Assembly (NCBI GenBank): GCA_964572965.1
Contig: CAZNHL010000062.1
Coordinates: forward strand, 1 to 26,959
Direction: 5' to 3'
DNA length: 26,959 nucleotides
Origin: CAZNHL01 sp964572965
Lineage (GTDB): Bacteria; Bacteroidota; Bacteroidia; Cytophagales; UBA9547
Numbering within the stretch: position 1 is the stretch's first letter; each line of letters opens with the position of its first letter. The notes beneath the pieces are model-generated. The model was not told the DNA's origin, did not search any database, and was given only the letters and a program-made list of their open reading frames with translations. The translations under genes and the position numbers were made by a program. Shown piece after piece: positions 5,902 to 15,321 of this stretch.

Positions 5902-5935
5902 TTCTTTATTTGTTCATATGTTTACCAATAAAGAA
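5902..5935. promoter_or_regulatory. Inverted repeat just upstream of the GH43-type gene
   Basis: TTCTTTATT (5902-5910) and AATAAAGAA (5927-5935) are perfect 9-base arms with a 16-base spacer, ending 19 bases before the start codon. It could be an operator or a leader hairpin. No clear TAnnTTTG promoter was found here. Confidence 0.4.
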
Positions 5936-5954
5936 CTCTATAAACTATTAATCT

Positions 5955-8900
5955 ATGACTTTACGATTAAGAGCAGGTCAATTCAGACTGCTCACTTTCC
6001 TCTTTTTTATCATCCAGGCAAACTTATTAAAAGCGCAGCTAAGCAATCCGCAAACACTACCTAATCAATGGCCCGGCACTGGTTTTGCAGACCCTTACAT
6101 ACTGAAATACAGAGGACAATACTTTATGTACTGCACTACAGGTGCCAATCAGGAAGGGGTAAAAGTATGGAGCAGCTGGGATCTTCTTACCTGGACATAC
6201 GAAGGCCTATGCTCTACAGACCCTATTACCAAAGGTGCCTATGCTCCGGAAGTCCTTTATTACAACGGAACCTTTTATATGAATACCTCTCCTTTGGGTA
6301 ACGGACACTATATTTTGACCAGCAACAGTCCTAAAGGCCCTTTTACAGCCAGTACAGGAAACCTCGGCCATTCAATAGACGGCAATATATTTGTTGAAGA
6401 TGACGGTGGCCTGACCTTTACACATGCCAGCACGCAAGGCATCATCAGACATCCGATGAATACCCCTCTGAGCATCAACGGAGGAGAACAAAACACTGGC
6501 GCTAACATGAATGGCTGGACTGAAGCTTCCTTTATTTTCAAAAGAAACGGAGTATACTACATGACTTATACCGGTAACCATTTTCTGAGTAATGGCTATC
6601 GTGTGAATTATGCAACAAGCACTAATCTTACAGGCACATTTACAGAACCCAAAAATAATCCGCTGATTTTGAATACAGAAGGCGGGTTTGGAGGTTTAGG
6701 GCATTCCTGTCATATCATCGGGCCTGATCTTGATACCTGGTATGCAGGCTACCATAATATACTGCCCGGAGCATCCCGTCAATTTGACTTAGACCCTATG
6801 GGGTTCAACGGAACAAAAATGGTAGTTTATGGCCCTACCAACTGGATACAAAAAGCTCCGGCTCTTCCAGCGTTTTATGACCGCTTTACCAGTCCGACCA
6901 TTGACGCTGCTAAATGGCAGAATGTAAACGGCGGAAACTGGGGCATCTATAACCAGGAGCTGATGTGGCAGGATGGCCGTGGCACTACTACCTGGTACCG
7001 TCAGGTGTCCTCACAAAGTTCAACATCTGAATACACTGCAGAATTTAACATGAAAGAAATGAACCGTGGCGGAAATGATGGAAGATTCGGAGCGGTATTC
7101 AGCTACCAGAATGAAAGCAATTATGGTTATGCGGTTTTCAACAGTCTTAACAACACACTTGAAGTAAACTATATTGTTAATGGCGCTTCACAGGGTATGC
7201 AATCTGCAGCGTTACTTACAGGCTGGGACCATAAAAAATGGCATACGCTCCGCGTTGAAAAACATAACAATACCTTCAAAATTTATGTTGACCAGATGCT
7301 GAAATCATCCCGCACTATTGCCAACCTCGGAGGAGGCAAGATAGGTGTAACTGCTTATAACGAACATGCAGACTTTGGCTACACAGCCTTCAGCAATCAC
7401 AGTGACGGAAGCGCAATTTTTAACCATAACAAACCGATACCAGGAATCATTGAAGCCGTCCATTTCAACGCCGGTGGTGAAGGTGTAGGCTACCACGACA
7501 ACACTCCTGCAAACCAAGGTAATGTTAATTACAGAAATGAAAGCGTAGACATCCGTGATTGTCCTGAAGGGGGACATAACATTGGCTGGAACACGACGGG
7601 CGAATGGTACAAATACAATGTGAATGTAAAATCAGCAGGAAGCTACCACCTCGGATTACGTTATGCAACCACAAACAATGGCTGTAAAGTGCGCTTTTTA
7701 TGTGACGGAACAGCAGTAACAGGAGTTGTAGACCTGCCTTCTACCGGAGGTTGGGATCAATGGAGAACCGCTATCATTCCAATGATTACACTACCTGCTG
7801 GTTATCATACACTGACTATGGAAACAGTTACAGGAGAATTTGACTTTTACACACTCGACTTTAAACAAGCAACCAACGTCACCACTACAACCGACAATTT
7901 TAACAATGGTTATGCCAATGGCTGGAATTATTCAGACGGCAGCTGGGCAATTACAAATGGTACAGCTACACTTAACAACGGTTGTGGAAAACGCCTGATA
8001 GGTAATGCGGGATGGTCAGATTATATTGTAGAAGCAGACATCCGCCTTACTGCCAATGGAAATGCGGGTCTCCTCTTCCGCACGCAAAACCCTTCCAATG
8101 GCGGAGCCAATAATGACCCTTGTCTGGGAGGTGACTTTTCGCAAGGCTATTTTGCCAGCATATCACCTACCGGTGTACTGCTGGGAAAATTCAATTACAA
8201 CTGGAATCAGTTATCATTTGTACCCGCAACTATGAATGTTAACCAATGGTATAAAGTAAGAGTATCGGTCAGAGGTTCCCAAATTCAGGTTTTTGTTGAC
8301 GATATGAACACGCCGCGACTAACCTATACCGACCCTAATCCATACCTCAGTGGTAAAGCCGGTTTAAGGGTTTTCAACAGCAGCGGAACATTTGACAACT
8401 TCAATGTAATAGACAATACGCCACCTATGGCTGATTTCACTACTCCCAAAACAACCATAGCTGTAGCAGAACAAGTTTCATTTACCAATACTTCTAAAGG
8501 AAGCCTCACTGCCTACAACTGGGACTTCGGCGCCGGTGCAACTCCCGCTACAGCCAATACCATGGGGCCTCACACTGTATCATACAGTAGCACAGGAACA
8601 AAAACCGTTACATTAACGGTAACAGGCCCTATTGGGAGCGACACCAAAACGAGTGCCAATTACATTACCGTGGTTGCTGCTCCTTTAGCAGATTTCAATG
8701 CTACAAAAACAACAACGGCCATTGCCGAGCAAACGTCCTTTACGAACACCTCTACCGGCAATATTACTACTTACAGCTGGAGTTTCGGAACAGATGCAAC
8801 ACCTGCTGCTGCCAATACTGCGGGTCCTCATAATGTCTCCTACAGTTCTGCCGGTGTAAAAACGGTAACATTGACGGTAACAGGGCCGGGCGGCAATAAT

Positions 8901-9458
8901 ACAAAGACAAGTACCAATTACATCACAGTAGTAGCGGCTCCTATAGTTAATTTCAGCGCATCAAAAACAACATTATCAGCCGCTGAGCAAACTTTATTTA
9001 CCAATACCTCTACAGGAAACATTACTACTTATAATTGGAACTTCGGGGCCGATGCTACACCTGCTACTGCAAATACCGCAGGTCCTCATAATGTATTCTA
9101 CAGTTCAACAGGGACAAAAACCGTATCATTGACAGTGACAGGACCCGGAGGATCTGCATCAAGTACTCAAACTGATTATATTACGGTTTCTACCACGACC
9201 AATATTAATGATAACCTTGAGAATGCAGGAATCAAAGTATATCCTAACCCTACAAAAGATCATCTGTATATAGAGGTTGAGCATAACAAACCCGTCAGTA
9301 TCCGGTTAATGAACCTTTCATCACAAATAGTGAAAGAATGGGAACAAATCAGAGAAAAAAACGAGTTCAATATTGCTGATTTGCAGGAAGGAGTATATAT
9401 ACTCCTCATCAAAACCAACGAGGAAACCTATATAACTAAGATGGTTAAAACTAATTAA
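5955..9458 (+). CDS. Secreted multidomain glycoside hydrolase, GH43-like, with T9SS tail
   Basis: A 1167-residue exported enzyme. Residues 1-28 form a signal peptide ending in LLKAQ. A five-bladed-propeller GH43-like domain spans about 35-297, with the expected acidic triad: D46 in FADPYI (base), D142 in SIDGNIF and E190 in WTEASF (acid). Then come a laminin-G/DUF1080-like module (about 305-480), a CBM6-like module (about 490-635), a second laminin-G-like module (640-815), three PKD repeats (823-1080) and a type IX secretion C-terminal domain (about 1086-1167, beginning near VYPNP). GH43 enzymes act on arabinan, xylan or galactan side chains; the substrate cannot be told. No SusC/SusD genes are nearby, so it is not in an obvious polysaccharide-utilisation locus. 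The start is the only one giving a good signal peptide. Confidence 0.85.
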   Translation: MTLRLRAGQFRLLTFLFFIIQANLLKAQLSNPQTLPNQWPGTGFADPYILKYRGQYFMYCTTGANQEGVKVWSSWDLLTWTYEGLCSTDPITKGAYAPEVLYYNGTFYMNTSPLGNGHYILTSNSPKGPFTASTGNLGHSIDGNIFVEDDGGLTFTHASTQGIIRHPMNTPLSINGGEQNTGANMNGWTEASFIFKRNGVYYMTYTGNHFLSNGYRVNYATSTNLTGTFTEPKNNPLILNTEGGFGGLGHSCHIIGPDLDTWYAGYHNILPGASRQFDLDPMGFNGTKMVVYGPTNWIQKAPALPAFYDRFTSPTIDAAKWQNVNGGNWGIYNQELMWQDGRGTTTWYRQVSSQSSTSEYTAEFNMKEMNRGGNDGRFGAVFSYQNESNYGYAVFNSLNNTLEVNYIVNGASQGMQSAALLTGWDHKKWHTLRVEKHNNTFKIYVDQMLKSSRTIANLGGGKIGVTAYNEHADFGYTAFSNHSDGSAIFNHNKPIPGIIEAVHFNAGGEGVGYHDNTPANQGNVNYRNESVDIRDCPEGGHNIGWNTTGEWYKYNVNVKSAGSYHLGLRYATTNNGCKVRFLCDGTAVTGVVDLPSTGGWDQWRTAIIPMITLPAGYHTLTMETVTGEFDFYTLDFKQATNVTTTTDNFNNGYANGWNYSDGSWAITNGTATLNNGCGKRLIGNAGWSDYIVEADIRLTANGNAGLLFRTQNPSNGGANNDPCLGGDFSQGYFASISPTGVLLGKFNYNWNQLSFVPATMNVNQWYKVRVSVRGSQIQVFVDDMNTPRLTYTDPNPYLSGKAGLRVFNSSGTFDNFNVIDNTPPMADFTTPKTTIAVAEQVSFTNTSKGSLTAYNWDFGAGATPATANTMGPHTVSYSSTGTKTVTLTVTGPIGSDTKTSANYITVVAAPLADFNATKTTTAIAEQTSFTNTSTGNITTYSWSFGTDATPAAANTAGPHNVSYSSAGVKTVTLTVTGPGGNNTKTSTNYITVVAAPIVNFSASKTTLSAAEQTLFTNTSTGNITTYNWNFGADATPATANTAGPHNVFYSSTGTKTVSLTVTGPGGSASSTQTDYITVSTTTNINDNLENAGIKVYPNPTKDHLYIEVEHNKPVSIRLMNLSSQIVKEWEQIREKNEFNIADLQEGVYILLIKTNEETYITKMVKTN
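8424..9197 (+). repeat. Three 258-bp tandem repeats encoding PKD domains
   Basis: Within the GH43-type gene, repeat units begin at 8424, 8682 and 8940, exactly 258 bases (86 residues) apart. Each has the PKD signature of an ADF-like start, F-T-N-T-S, then W-x-F-G and a final TVTGP...YITV. They probably act as rigid spacers between the catalytic part and the cell-surface anchor. Confidence 0.85.
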
Positions 9459-9486
9459 GCTAATCAGCTACTATTTACTGATGAAT

Positions 9487-9517
9487 AAAAGCTCCGTATA
9501 CTACTTACGGAGCTTTT
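9487..9517 (+). terminator. Rho-independent terminator after the GH43-type gene
   Basis: Perfect 12-base arms AAAAGCTCCGTA (9487-9498) and TACGGAGCTTTT (9506-9517) enclose a 7-base loop, and T-rich sequence follows on the plus strand. It lies 28 bases after the stop codon. Confidence 0.9.
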
Positions 9518-9617
9518 ATTCTCTTAAGATTTAAAGACATGTCAAAGACGGGGTATTTACTGTTCACCGACAAACTTCAGGTTTTTAGCAATTCAACACG
9601 AACTATAACCATCAATT

Positions 9618-9875
9618 ATGCAAAACCTGTTTTTTATTGCATTACTGACAGCCGGGATTTCGGCATTTGTTTTTCAGTTTCCGATATACTTCCGAATAAG
9701 AGATAATAAAAACAGAACACTTGTTGACTCGCTATCCGTTAATTTTAATATTATTTTAGCGTTGTTCATTAATGAGTTTCCTGACGACAAGTATTACAGC
9801 AAAATGTTAATACCTTTCAGAATTTCCGCTTTTCTGTTTGTAATACTTTTATTATCAACGTCGTTTTTCTTATAA
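9618..9875 (+). CDS. Small membrane protein of unknown function
   Basis: An 85-residue hydrophobic protein not recognised as any family. Residues 3-25 and 65-84 look like membrane helices, joined by a hydrophilic stretch containing RIRDNKNRT and FPDDKYYSK. It stands alone between two terminator-like hairpins and converges on the lipoprotein gene. The composition looks coding and it has a plausible start, but there is no recognisable ribosome-binding site. Confidence 0.55.
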   Translation: MQNLFFIALLTAGISAFVFQFPIYFRIRDNKNRTLVDSLSVNFNIILALFINEFPDDKYYSKMLIPFRISAFLFVILLLSTSFFL

Positions 9876-9939
9876 AATCGCCTTCTATCCTATAATAGTT
9901 TGAGTGTTTCCAAACGCCCCAAGGACTAAATTAGAAAGC

Positions 9940-9979
9940 GTTCTGTCAACAGTCCCTATGCAGGGATTAGTGACAGAAC
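9940..9979. terminator. Compound hairpin between convergent genes
   Basis: GTTCTGTC (9940-9947) pairs with GACAGAAC (9972-9979), and inside it AGTCCCT (9951-9957) pairs with AGGGATT (9962-9968, one G-T). The whole is a 40-base near-palindrome with two matching 3-base interruptions. It separates the small membrane gene from the convergent lipoprotein gene and may end both transcripts, though U-runs are weak. Confidence 0.5.
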
Positions 9980-10031
9980 ATAAACTTTAGAGTAGACTGC
10001 AAAAGCTGGTTATAAAACCTGTAAGGAATTG

Positions 10032-11177
10032 TCAATTACTTTTGACAACTACATATTGACCGCGATTAAGCAATAACATATACGTGCGTCCTTCGGCTTC
10101 AACCACATCAACCAATTTTGAACAAGCATCTAAAATTTTAGGCAGACGAAACGCCATTTGAGAATATGTCTGTCCGTCGTAAATACCCAATGCTTCACAA
10201 GCCTGCTTTCTGTTAACGACAACGCTATACAGCTTGCCATTACAAATTTTAATATTACTGCTATTAAAAATCAAGCCCGGTGTCAGTATTTCTACCTTAG
10301 TTTCAGTGTCAATATTATTTAAAAGACTATCTACATAGCCATAAAGAGATCCATTGGCAGCAGCATAAAAATCGTAAGCATTAGAAAAAGTCCCATCATG
10401 TCTTTTTGTAAATGTATGTGTTTTACCTGTCACCACATTGCCGCCATTGTAGTAATAACCTTTTACAATATCCGTACGCTGAAACTCATCATTCAACTGG
10501 CGATAATCTGTAAAAGCAATACCCTGATTGTCTTTAGCCCAATAGCTATTATAATTGATATTTGTGATTTCTTTCTGATCGGTGAACTGCCCCGAACTCA
10601 ACTCCCAGCCATAAGCCGTACCAGAATTTTCAGCAATCATGTAAAGCTTACCTGCATTTTCCCACAATATAGTAGCACTCAAACTTGATTTAGTAATCAT
10701 ATTTTTGTTTGTAAATTCAAGTGTATCCTGATTTACAAAGTCATTATTGACCCATTTAAACAGAAAATAAGTATGGTGATATGACTGTACAGCACCGCTC
10801 ATAAAAGGTATTTTCCTTTCTGTTATACCATATAATTCATTATTAAACACCTTCAGGTCAACTATTGCTTCATTAGTACTTCTATATATCCGCCATCCAT
10901 CAGGCAGCAAATAGAAAAAAGAACCCTTAAACTTATCTAGCATTCCGGATGATCCGGGTGTTATTCCATAATGACCGAAAGTAGATACAAATGGGCGGCC
11001 ATCAAAAACAGTCAGCTTTGCAAACTCATAAGACTCTCCCTGAGGAAAATTCTGAATAATTTCCCAATTAGGGTCAGATGAAACCGGGGCAGGATCTTTT
11101 GTTTCTTTAATACAAGACAACAATAAAAAAGCCACTAAAATTGTTAAGACAGAGGAATAAGACATTACTTTTTTCAT
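10032..11177 (-). CDS. Putative outer-surface lipoprotein
   Basis: A 381-residue protein with a lipoprotein signal: a hydrophobic stretch ending in LLLSC with the lipidated cysteine at residue 22, followed by KETKDPAP, a flexible tether. The rest is rich in beta-strand-like segments with repeated short blocks such as LYGITE, LYMIAE, LYGYVD and LYSVVV, which suggests a beta-propeller-like fold. No catalytic motif was seen and I do not recognise the family. It is a single-gene unit on the minus strand, divergent from the catalase gene. Confidence 0.75.
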   Translation of the reverse strand: MKKVMSYSSVLTILVAFLLLSCIKETKDPAPVSSDPNWEIIQNFPQGESYEFAKLTVFDGRPFVSTFGHYGITPGSSGMLDKFKGSFFYLLPDGWRIYRSTNEAIVDLKVFNNELYGITERKIPFMSGAVQSYHHTYFLFKWVNNDFVNQDTLEFTNKNMITKSSLSATILWENAGKLYMIAENSGTAYGWELSSGQFTDQKEITNINYNSYWAKDNQGIAFTDYRQLNDEFQRTDIVKGYYYNGGNVVTGKTHTFTKRHDGTFSNAYDFYAAANGSLYGYVDSLLNNIDTETKVEILTPGLIFNSSNIKICNGKLYSVVVNRKQACEALGIYDGQTYSQMAFRLPKILDACSKLVDVVEAEGRTYMLLLNRGQYVVVKSN

Positions 11178-11637
11178 AGAAACAATATGCCAGGGTTAAT
11201 AAATAGTGTATTATTGAACGCCAGACAAAGAAAAATAATTAAAGTATCAAAACTGTCTTACTCACAACAAAACATGTCTCATTGAACACCAACAAGATGT
11301 TTCTTGTTGGGTACCCATCAATTGATTTCCCTTTAGGCAATGCTTCTTAGCAACCAAGGTAATAAGCGCTTTTGCATTGTCAGTATCCGGCGGCTTCTTC
11401 CCTCCACAAATCAATTTATTCAGGTTTCCCGTTGCCAGATCATTCGCTTATGTAATAAATCAATATCCTCACATAGTGGAATATATCAGCACTTCCTAAA
11501 CAGATATAGTCTGTTATTCCTCAATAAAGCCAGATCGAAACGAGGCATATTGTTTGCTACAATTCAACAAGTACCGATCCGGACAGATACCGGACCGGCA
11601 GCTTCATTTTTTAACTGCAAACCAAAACCTAGCAATC
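11178..11637. other. Intergenic region between the lipoprotein and catalase genes
   Basis: This 460-base divergent region has no convincing gene. It holds one perfect inverted repeat, CCAACAAG (11289-11296) / CTTGTTGG (11303-11310), with a 6-base loop. The ORF that would extend the catalase upstream to 11554 has no catalase-like sequence before 11638. Promoters for both genes should lie here, but no exact TTG-N19-TAnnTTTG pair was found. Confidence 0.5.
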
Positions 11638-13803
11638 ATGAAAAAGACCAATCCTACGTCTGCAAATACTGACAATGCAAAACAGCAAGACCTTTTAAAA
11701 AACACCTCTGATGCATCCGGACAGTTTATGACTACTGACCAGGGTTTAAAAATCAATGATGACGGCAATTCTCTTAAAGCCGGTGAACGTGGCCCTTCGT
11801 TACTCGAGGATTTTATACTCCGCGAAAAGATTACTCACTTTGACCATGAAAGGATTCCGGAGAGGATTGTACATGCCAGAGGTTCGGCAGCACACGGTTA
11901 TTTTCAGGTCTATAAATCGATGGAAAAATATACCAAAGCAGGTTTCCTGCAAGACCCATCTTTGAAAACGCCGGTCTTTGTCAGGTTTTCAACAGTAGCG
12001 GGTTTCAGAGGTTCTACTGACCTTGCACGTGATGTACGTGGCTTTGCAGTAAAGTTTTATACACAGGAAGGGAATTATGACCTGGTTGGCAATAATATTC
12101 CGGTATTTTTTATTCAGGACGCAATGAAGTTTCCGGATCTGATCCACGCTGTAAAACCGGAACCTCACCATGAAATGCCTCAGGCTGCTTCGGCGCACGA
12201 TACTTTTTGGGATTTTGTGTCGCTGATGCCGGAATCAATGCATATGATTATGTGGGCGATGTCTGACCGTGCTATTCCACGTAGTTTGCGTATGATGGAA
12301 GGCTTCGGTGTTCATACTTTCCGTTTTATAAATACTCAGAATGTATCACATTTTGTAAAATTCCACTGGAAACCGAAACTGGGGACGCATGCTGTTGCCT
12401 GGGATGAAGCACAAAAGATTTCAGGCAAGAATTCAGACTTCCACAGGGAAGACCTCTGGCAAGCCATAGAAAACGGCCATTATCCGGAATGGGAATTGGG
12501 CGTGCAGATTATTCCCGAAGTTGATGAACACTCTTTCTCTTATGACTTACTGGATCCTACCAAAATTATTCCTGAGGAAGAGGTACCTGTCACCATCATT
12601 GGTAAAATGGTACTGGATAGAAACCCAGACAACTTTTTTGCAGAAACGGAACAGGTAGCTTTCCACCCCGGCCATATAGTACCGGGAATTGATTTCACGA
12701 ATGACCCTCTGCTACAGGGCAGGCTATTCTCCTATACTGACACACAGCTGTCACGCCTGGGCAGTCCTAATTTCCATGAAATCCCTATTAACCGCACGAT
12801 TGCTCCTATGCACAACAATCACCGCGATGGCCATATGCGTCAGGAAATAAACACAGGGCGTGTAAGCTATTTTCCAAACTCTCTGGGAGGCGGCTGTCCT
12901 TATCTTGCGAAAATAGCAGAAGGCGGTTTCTCCAGTTTCAATGAAAGGATTGATGCACAGAAAATCCGTGACCGTAGTGTTAGTTTTTCAGACCACTTCA
13001 GTCAGGCTACGCTCTTTTATAACAGCCAGACTGAAGTAGAAAAAAATCACATCATCAAAGCCTTGCGTTTTGAACTGGGAAAGGTAGAAACTGAAGCGGT
13101 CAGGATACGGGTTATCGGGCTATTGTCGCAGGTAGATAAAACACTGGCTGAGAAAGTTGCTAAAGGTCTTGGAGCAGAAGTACCTAAGAGCCTGAAAAAA
13201 CCTATCAATAAAAATATTGGAGCAGACGCCAATCCAAACAAATATGAACCAACCAGAATACTAGGAGCAACAACATCATCAAATGCATTGAGTATGCTGA
13301 AAAACAAAACACTTTCTGAAACTATAGAAACCAGAATGGTTGCTTTTTTATGTGCCGATGATGTAAACAATGAATCGGTAATCCATTTGAAAACTGCATT
13401 AGAAGCAGAAGGAGCCAGTGTAAAAATCATAGCGCCACACCTTGGCTACATCAGAACAGATGAAGGTGATGAACTTAAAGTTGACCAGAGTCTGTTAATT
13501 GCCGCATCGGTATTATTTGATGCTGTTTATATACCTTCAGGTGCGGGAATTTCCAGACTGCAGGGCAATCCGGAAGTAAATGAATTTATTACCGATGCCT
13601 ATAAACATTGCAAGGTTATCGGAGCAGAAGGTGAAGGCACAATTGTGTTTGAATCGGTACACTTACCGGTCAGTAAATCGCAAAAGAATATACATGACGG
13701 AGGTATTATACTCAATCCGGAAAACGGCAACGGTAATTTTGTAGCTTCCTTTATCAAAGCAATGGGTAAACACCGTTTCTGGGAGAGAGAAGAACTTGTA
13801 TAA
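11638..13803 (+). CDS. katE: Large-subunit catalase (KatE/HPII type)
   Basis: A 721-residue clade 2 catalase that breaks hydrogen peroxide down to water and oxygen in the cytoplasm. From the ATG at 11638, the catalytic His is H79 in RIVHARGSAAHG, the distal Asn lies in GNNIPVFF (151-158) and the proximal haem Tyr is Y366 in RLFSYTDTQ. The C-terminal flavodoxin/DJ-1-like domain typical of large catalases runs from about 570 to 721. The start at 11638 is chosen over 11554 because the upstream 28 residues are unlike catalases, while MKKTNPTSAN begins the usual flexible N-terminus. It is a single-gene unit with a strong terminator. The 45-residue basic protein and DUF892 genes nearby suggest a stress-response neighbourhood. 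Confidence 0.95.
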   Translation: MKKTNPTSANTDNAKQQDLLKNTSDASGQFMTTDQGLKINDDGNSLKAGERGPSLLEDFILREKITHFDHERIPERIVHARGSAAHGYFQVYKSMEKYTKAGFLQDPSLKTPVFVRFSTVAGFRGSTDLARDVRGFAVKFYTQEGNYDLVGNNIPVFFIQDAMKFPDLIHAVKPEPHHEMPQAASAHDTFWDFVSLMPESMHMIMWAMSDRAIPRSLRMMEGFGVHTFRFINTQNVSHFVKFHWKPKLGTHAVAWDEAQKISGKNSDFHREDLWQAIENGHYPEWELGVQIIPEVDEHSFSYDLLDPTKIIPEEEVPVTIIGKMVLDRNPDNFFAETEQVAFHPGHIVPGIDFTNDPLLQGRLFSYTDTQLSRLGSPNFHEIPINRTIAPMHNNHRDGHMRQEINTGRVSYFPNSLGGGCPYLAKIAEGGFSSFNERIDAQKIRDRSVSFSDHFSQATLFYNSQTEVEKNHIIKALRFELGKVETEAVRIRVIGLLSQVDKTLAEKVAKGLGAEVPKSLKKPINKNIGADANPNKYEPTRILGATTSSNALSMLKNKTLSETIETRMVAFLCADDVNNESVIHLKTALEAEGASVKIIAPHLGYIRTDEGDELKVDQSLLIAASVLFDAVYIPSGAGISRLQGNPEVNEFITDAYKHCKVIGAEGEGTIVFESVHLPVSKSQKNIHDGGIILNPENGNGNFVASFIKAMGKHRFWEREELV

Positions 13804-13808
13804 CTTCA

Positions 13809-13846
13809 AAAACACAGAGCGATCCACCGAGATCGCTCTGTGTTTT
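13809..13846 (+). terminator. Terminator of the catalase gene
   Basis: A perfect 16-base stem, AAAACACAGAGCGATC (13809-13824) / GATCGCTCTGTGTTTT (13831-13846), with a 6-base loop, lies a few bases after the stop codon. Confidence 0.95.
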
Positions 13847-14187
13847 AAAATCAATCTTAATGCCCCCCTTCTATGAATCTTCTTATGCTTTTCTCCCGCA
13901 GATAACGCAGAATTTCGTAGATTAGGATTTAAAACTCCGGTTCTTCAAATCCTAAAAATATAACAATCAATAAAACCTGTGCTATCAGCGAGTAGTCCTT
14001 TGTGCATGTGTACGGAAGAATGTGGAAGACAACAGACCTGAAACATTGTCCAAAATGTACCCGCCAGGGAGCAGACTCGCTTCTTCTACTATAGCAAAAA
14101 CGCTGCTCTGTTTTTTTGTTCAACCTCTCAAACATTATAAAGGATTTCTATCAAGCAATAGTTTATCTGTTACTTAGTGAATAAAGA
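13847..14187. other. Intergenic stretch without recognisable features
   Basis: About 340 bases with no convincing coding sequence, RNA gene or repeat. The open frames on the minus strand lack coding character. Confidence 0.5.
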
Positions 14188-14214
14188 AAAAGCCCTGGTA
14201 ATGCCAGGGCTTTT
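14188..14214 (-). terminator. Terminator of the 45-residue gene (bidirectional in form)
   Basis: AAAAGCCCTGG (14188-14198) and CCAGGGCTTTT (14204-14214) are perfect 11-base arms with a 5-base loop. On the minus strand it lies about 90 bases after the small basic protein's stop codon, which supports that gene being transcribed. Confidence 0.85.
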
Positions 14215-14304
14215 CTGATGCTCATCACTTTGTGTCGAAGTAATGATTCATCTACCGGGTTGCTATGAAATAAAAACCCGTTTTTTTTTGCAGAGCAGAT
14301 AGAA

Positions 14305-14442
14305 TTAATGAGATCCTTTATCGCTCTTCTTTTTTGTATCAGCACTTTTAGGCGCCATATTTTTTTTAGTATCATCTTTTCTAGCAGCCTGTGCTTTTTT
14401 GATATTCTCTTTAGCAGCAGATTTTTGATTTGGAGTTGCCAT
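14305..14442 (-). CDS. Small Lys/Ala-rich protein (45 residues)
   Basis: A short ORF encoding 45 residues that starts MATPNQKSAAKENIKKAQ and ends KKKSDKGSH. About a third of the residues are Lys or Arg, with many Ala, Ser and Asp, so it is hydrophilic and probably disordered. It resembles small basic stress or nucleic-acid-binding peptides, but no family can be named. The ATG is followed by clean coding sequence to TAA, and a good terminator lies downstream. It is divergent from the DUF892 ferritin-like gene, a common partner of small stress proteins. Confidence 0.6.
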   Translation of the reverse strand: MATPNQKSAAKENIKKAQAARKDDTKKNMAPKSADTKKKSDKGSH

Positions 14443-14717
14443 AATCGTAAAAATTTAAATTAAAAATGCTGGTTGACCTTCAACCAATCCTTTTTTATAA
14501 TGGTCAAGAAACATACCACAAATCATTATAGGCTAATCAGCTCATATTTAACGACTATGATGAATATCTGAGGTGATATTTATCTACAACATGGGCAAAA
14601 TACACCCACACATCACACTGATTATCTGATATTTATAACACCAAACCCATTATTCAATAAAAGGCACACCTCTTGCCCCACTATCAACATACATATTCTT
14701 AACTTAAACTTTTTTTT

Positions 14718-15257
14718 ATGACATCGATTGCAAAAATATTCGGACTAGAAGGAAATGAAGCTCAGACTTCAGGGTTACAAGAACTTTTTATTAATGAACT
14801 GAAAGACATTTACTGGGCAGAACAAGAACTGGTAGACAGTTTACAAAAACTTGCAGATTCAGCAACTACTGATGAACTTAAAATTGCTTTTGGCAATCAC
14901 CTTGAAGAAACGAAATTACATGTGATAAGACTTAAGCGTGTATTTGAGATTATTGGTGTACCGGATGAAACCGAAAAATGTGAAGCTATGGCTGGTTTGA
15001 TTGACGAAGCCGACGACCTTATTGATGACACGGAGTCTGATACACTTGTAAGAGATGTAGCACTGATAAGTGCCGCACAAAAAGTCGAACATTATGAAAT
15101 AGCTACTTACGGTACTTTACGCACATTGGCAGAGGTACTTGGTTATAGTGATGTTGCCGAATTGCTAGACCAGACACTTGAAGAAGAGAAAAACGCAGAC
15201 TCTATGCTGACAGAAATTGCAACCGGCTGGCTAAATAATTCTGCAAGGTCAGAATAA
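14718..15257 (+). CDS. DUF892 ferritin-like protein (YciE/YciF family)
   Basis: A 179-residue all-helical protein of the DUF892 family. It shows the family's four-helix pattern with acidic and histidine residues that could bind a di-iron centre: ELKDIYWAEQEL (27-38), HLEETKLHV (61-69), EHYEIATYGTL (124-134) and LEEEKNADSML (154-164). The relatives YciE and YciF of enterobacteria are stress-induced and structurally similar to ferritins and rubrerythrins; their biochemical role is unsettled. An A/T-rich leader with eight T residues precedes the ATG at 14718. It is followed by a terminator. Presence near the large catalase fits an oxidative or general stress role. Confidence 0.9.
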   Translation: MTSIAKIFGLEGNEAQTSGLQELFINELKDIYWAEQELVDSLQKLADSATTDELKIAFGNHLEETKLHVIRLKRVFEIIGVPDETEKCEAMAGLIDEADDLIDDTESDTLVRDVALISAAQKVEHYEIATYGTLRTLAEVLGYSDVAELLDQTLEEEKNADSMLTEIATGWLNNSARSE

Positions 15258-15321
15258 CAAATAAAGTGGTTATATTTTTTTGCTGACAATATCAGCGCCG
15301 CAGGGGGCTTAACCTGTGGAG

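Noticed and set aside
11554..11637. Upstream extension of the catalase ORF
   Set aside because: The added 28 residues are unlike the N-terminus of large catalases, and MKKTNPTSAN at 11638 is a natural start.
13929..14135. Minus-strand ORF of 68 residues after the catalase
   Set aside because: Composition is not protein-like for this genome, and no start signal or family match was seen.
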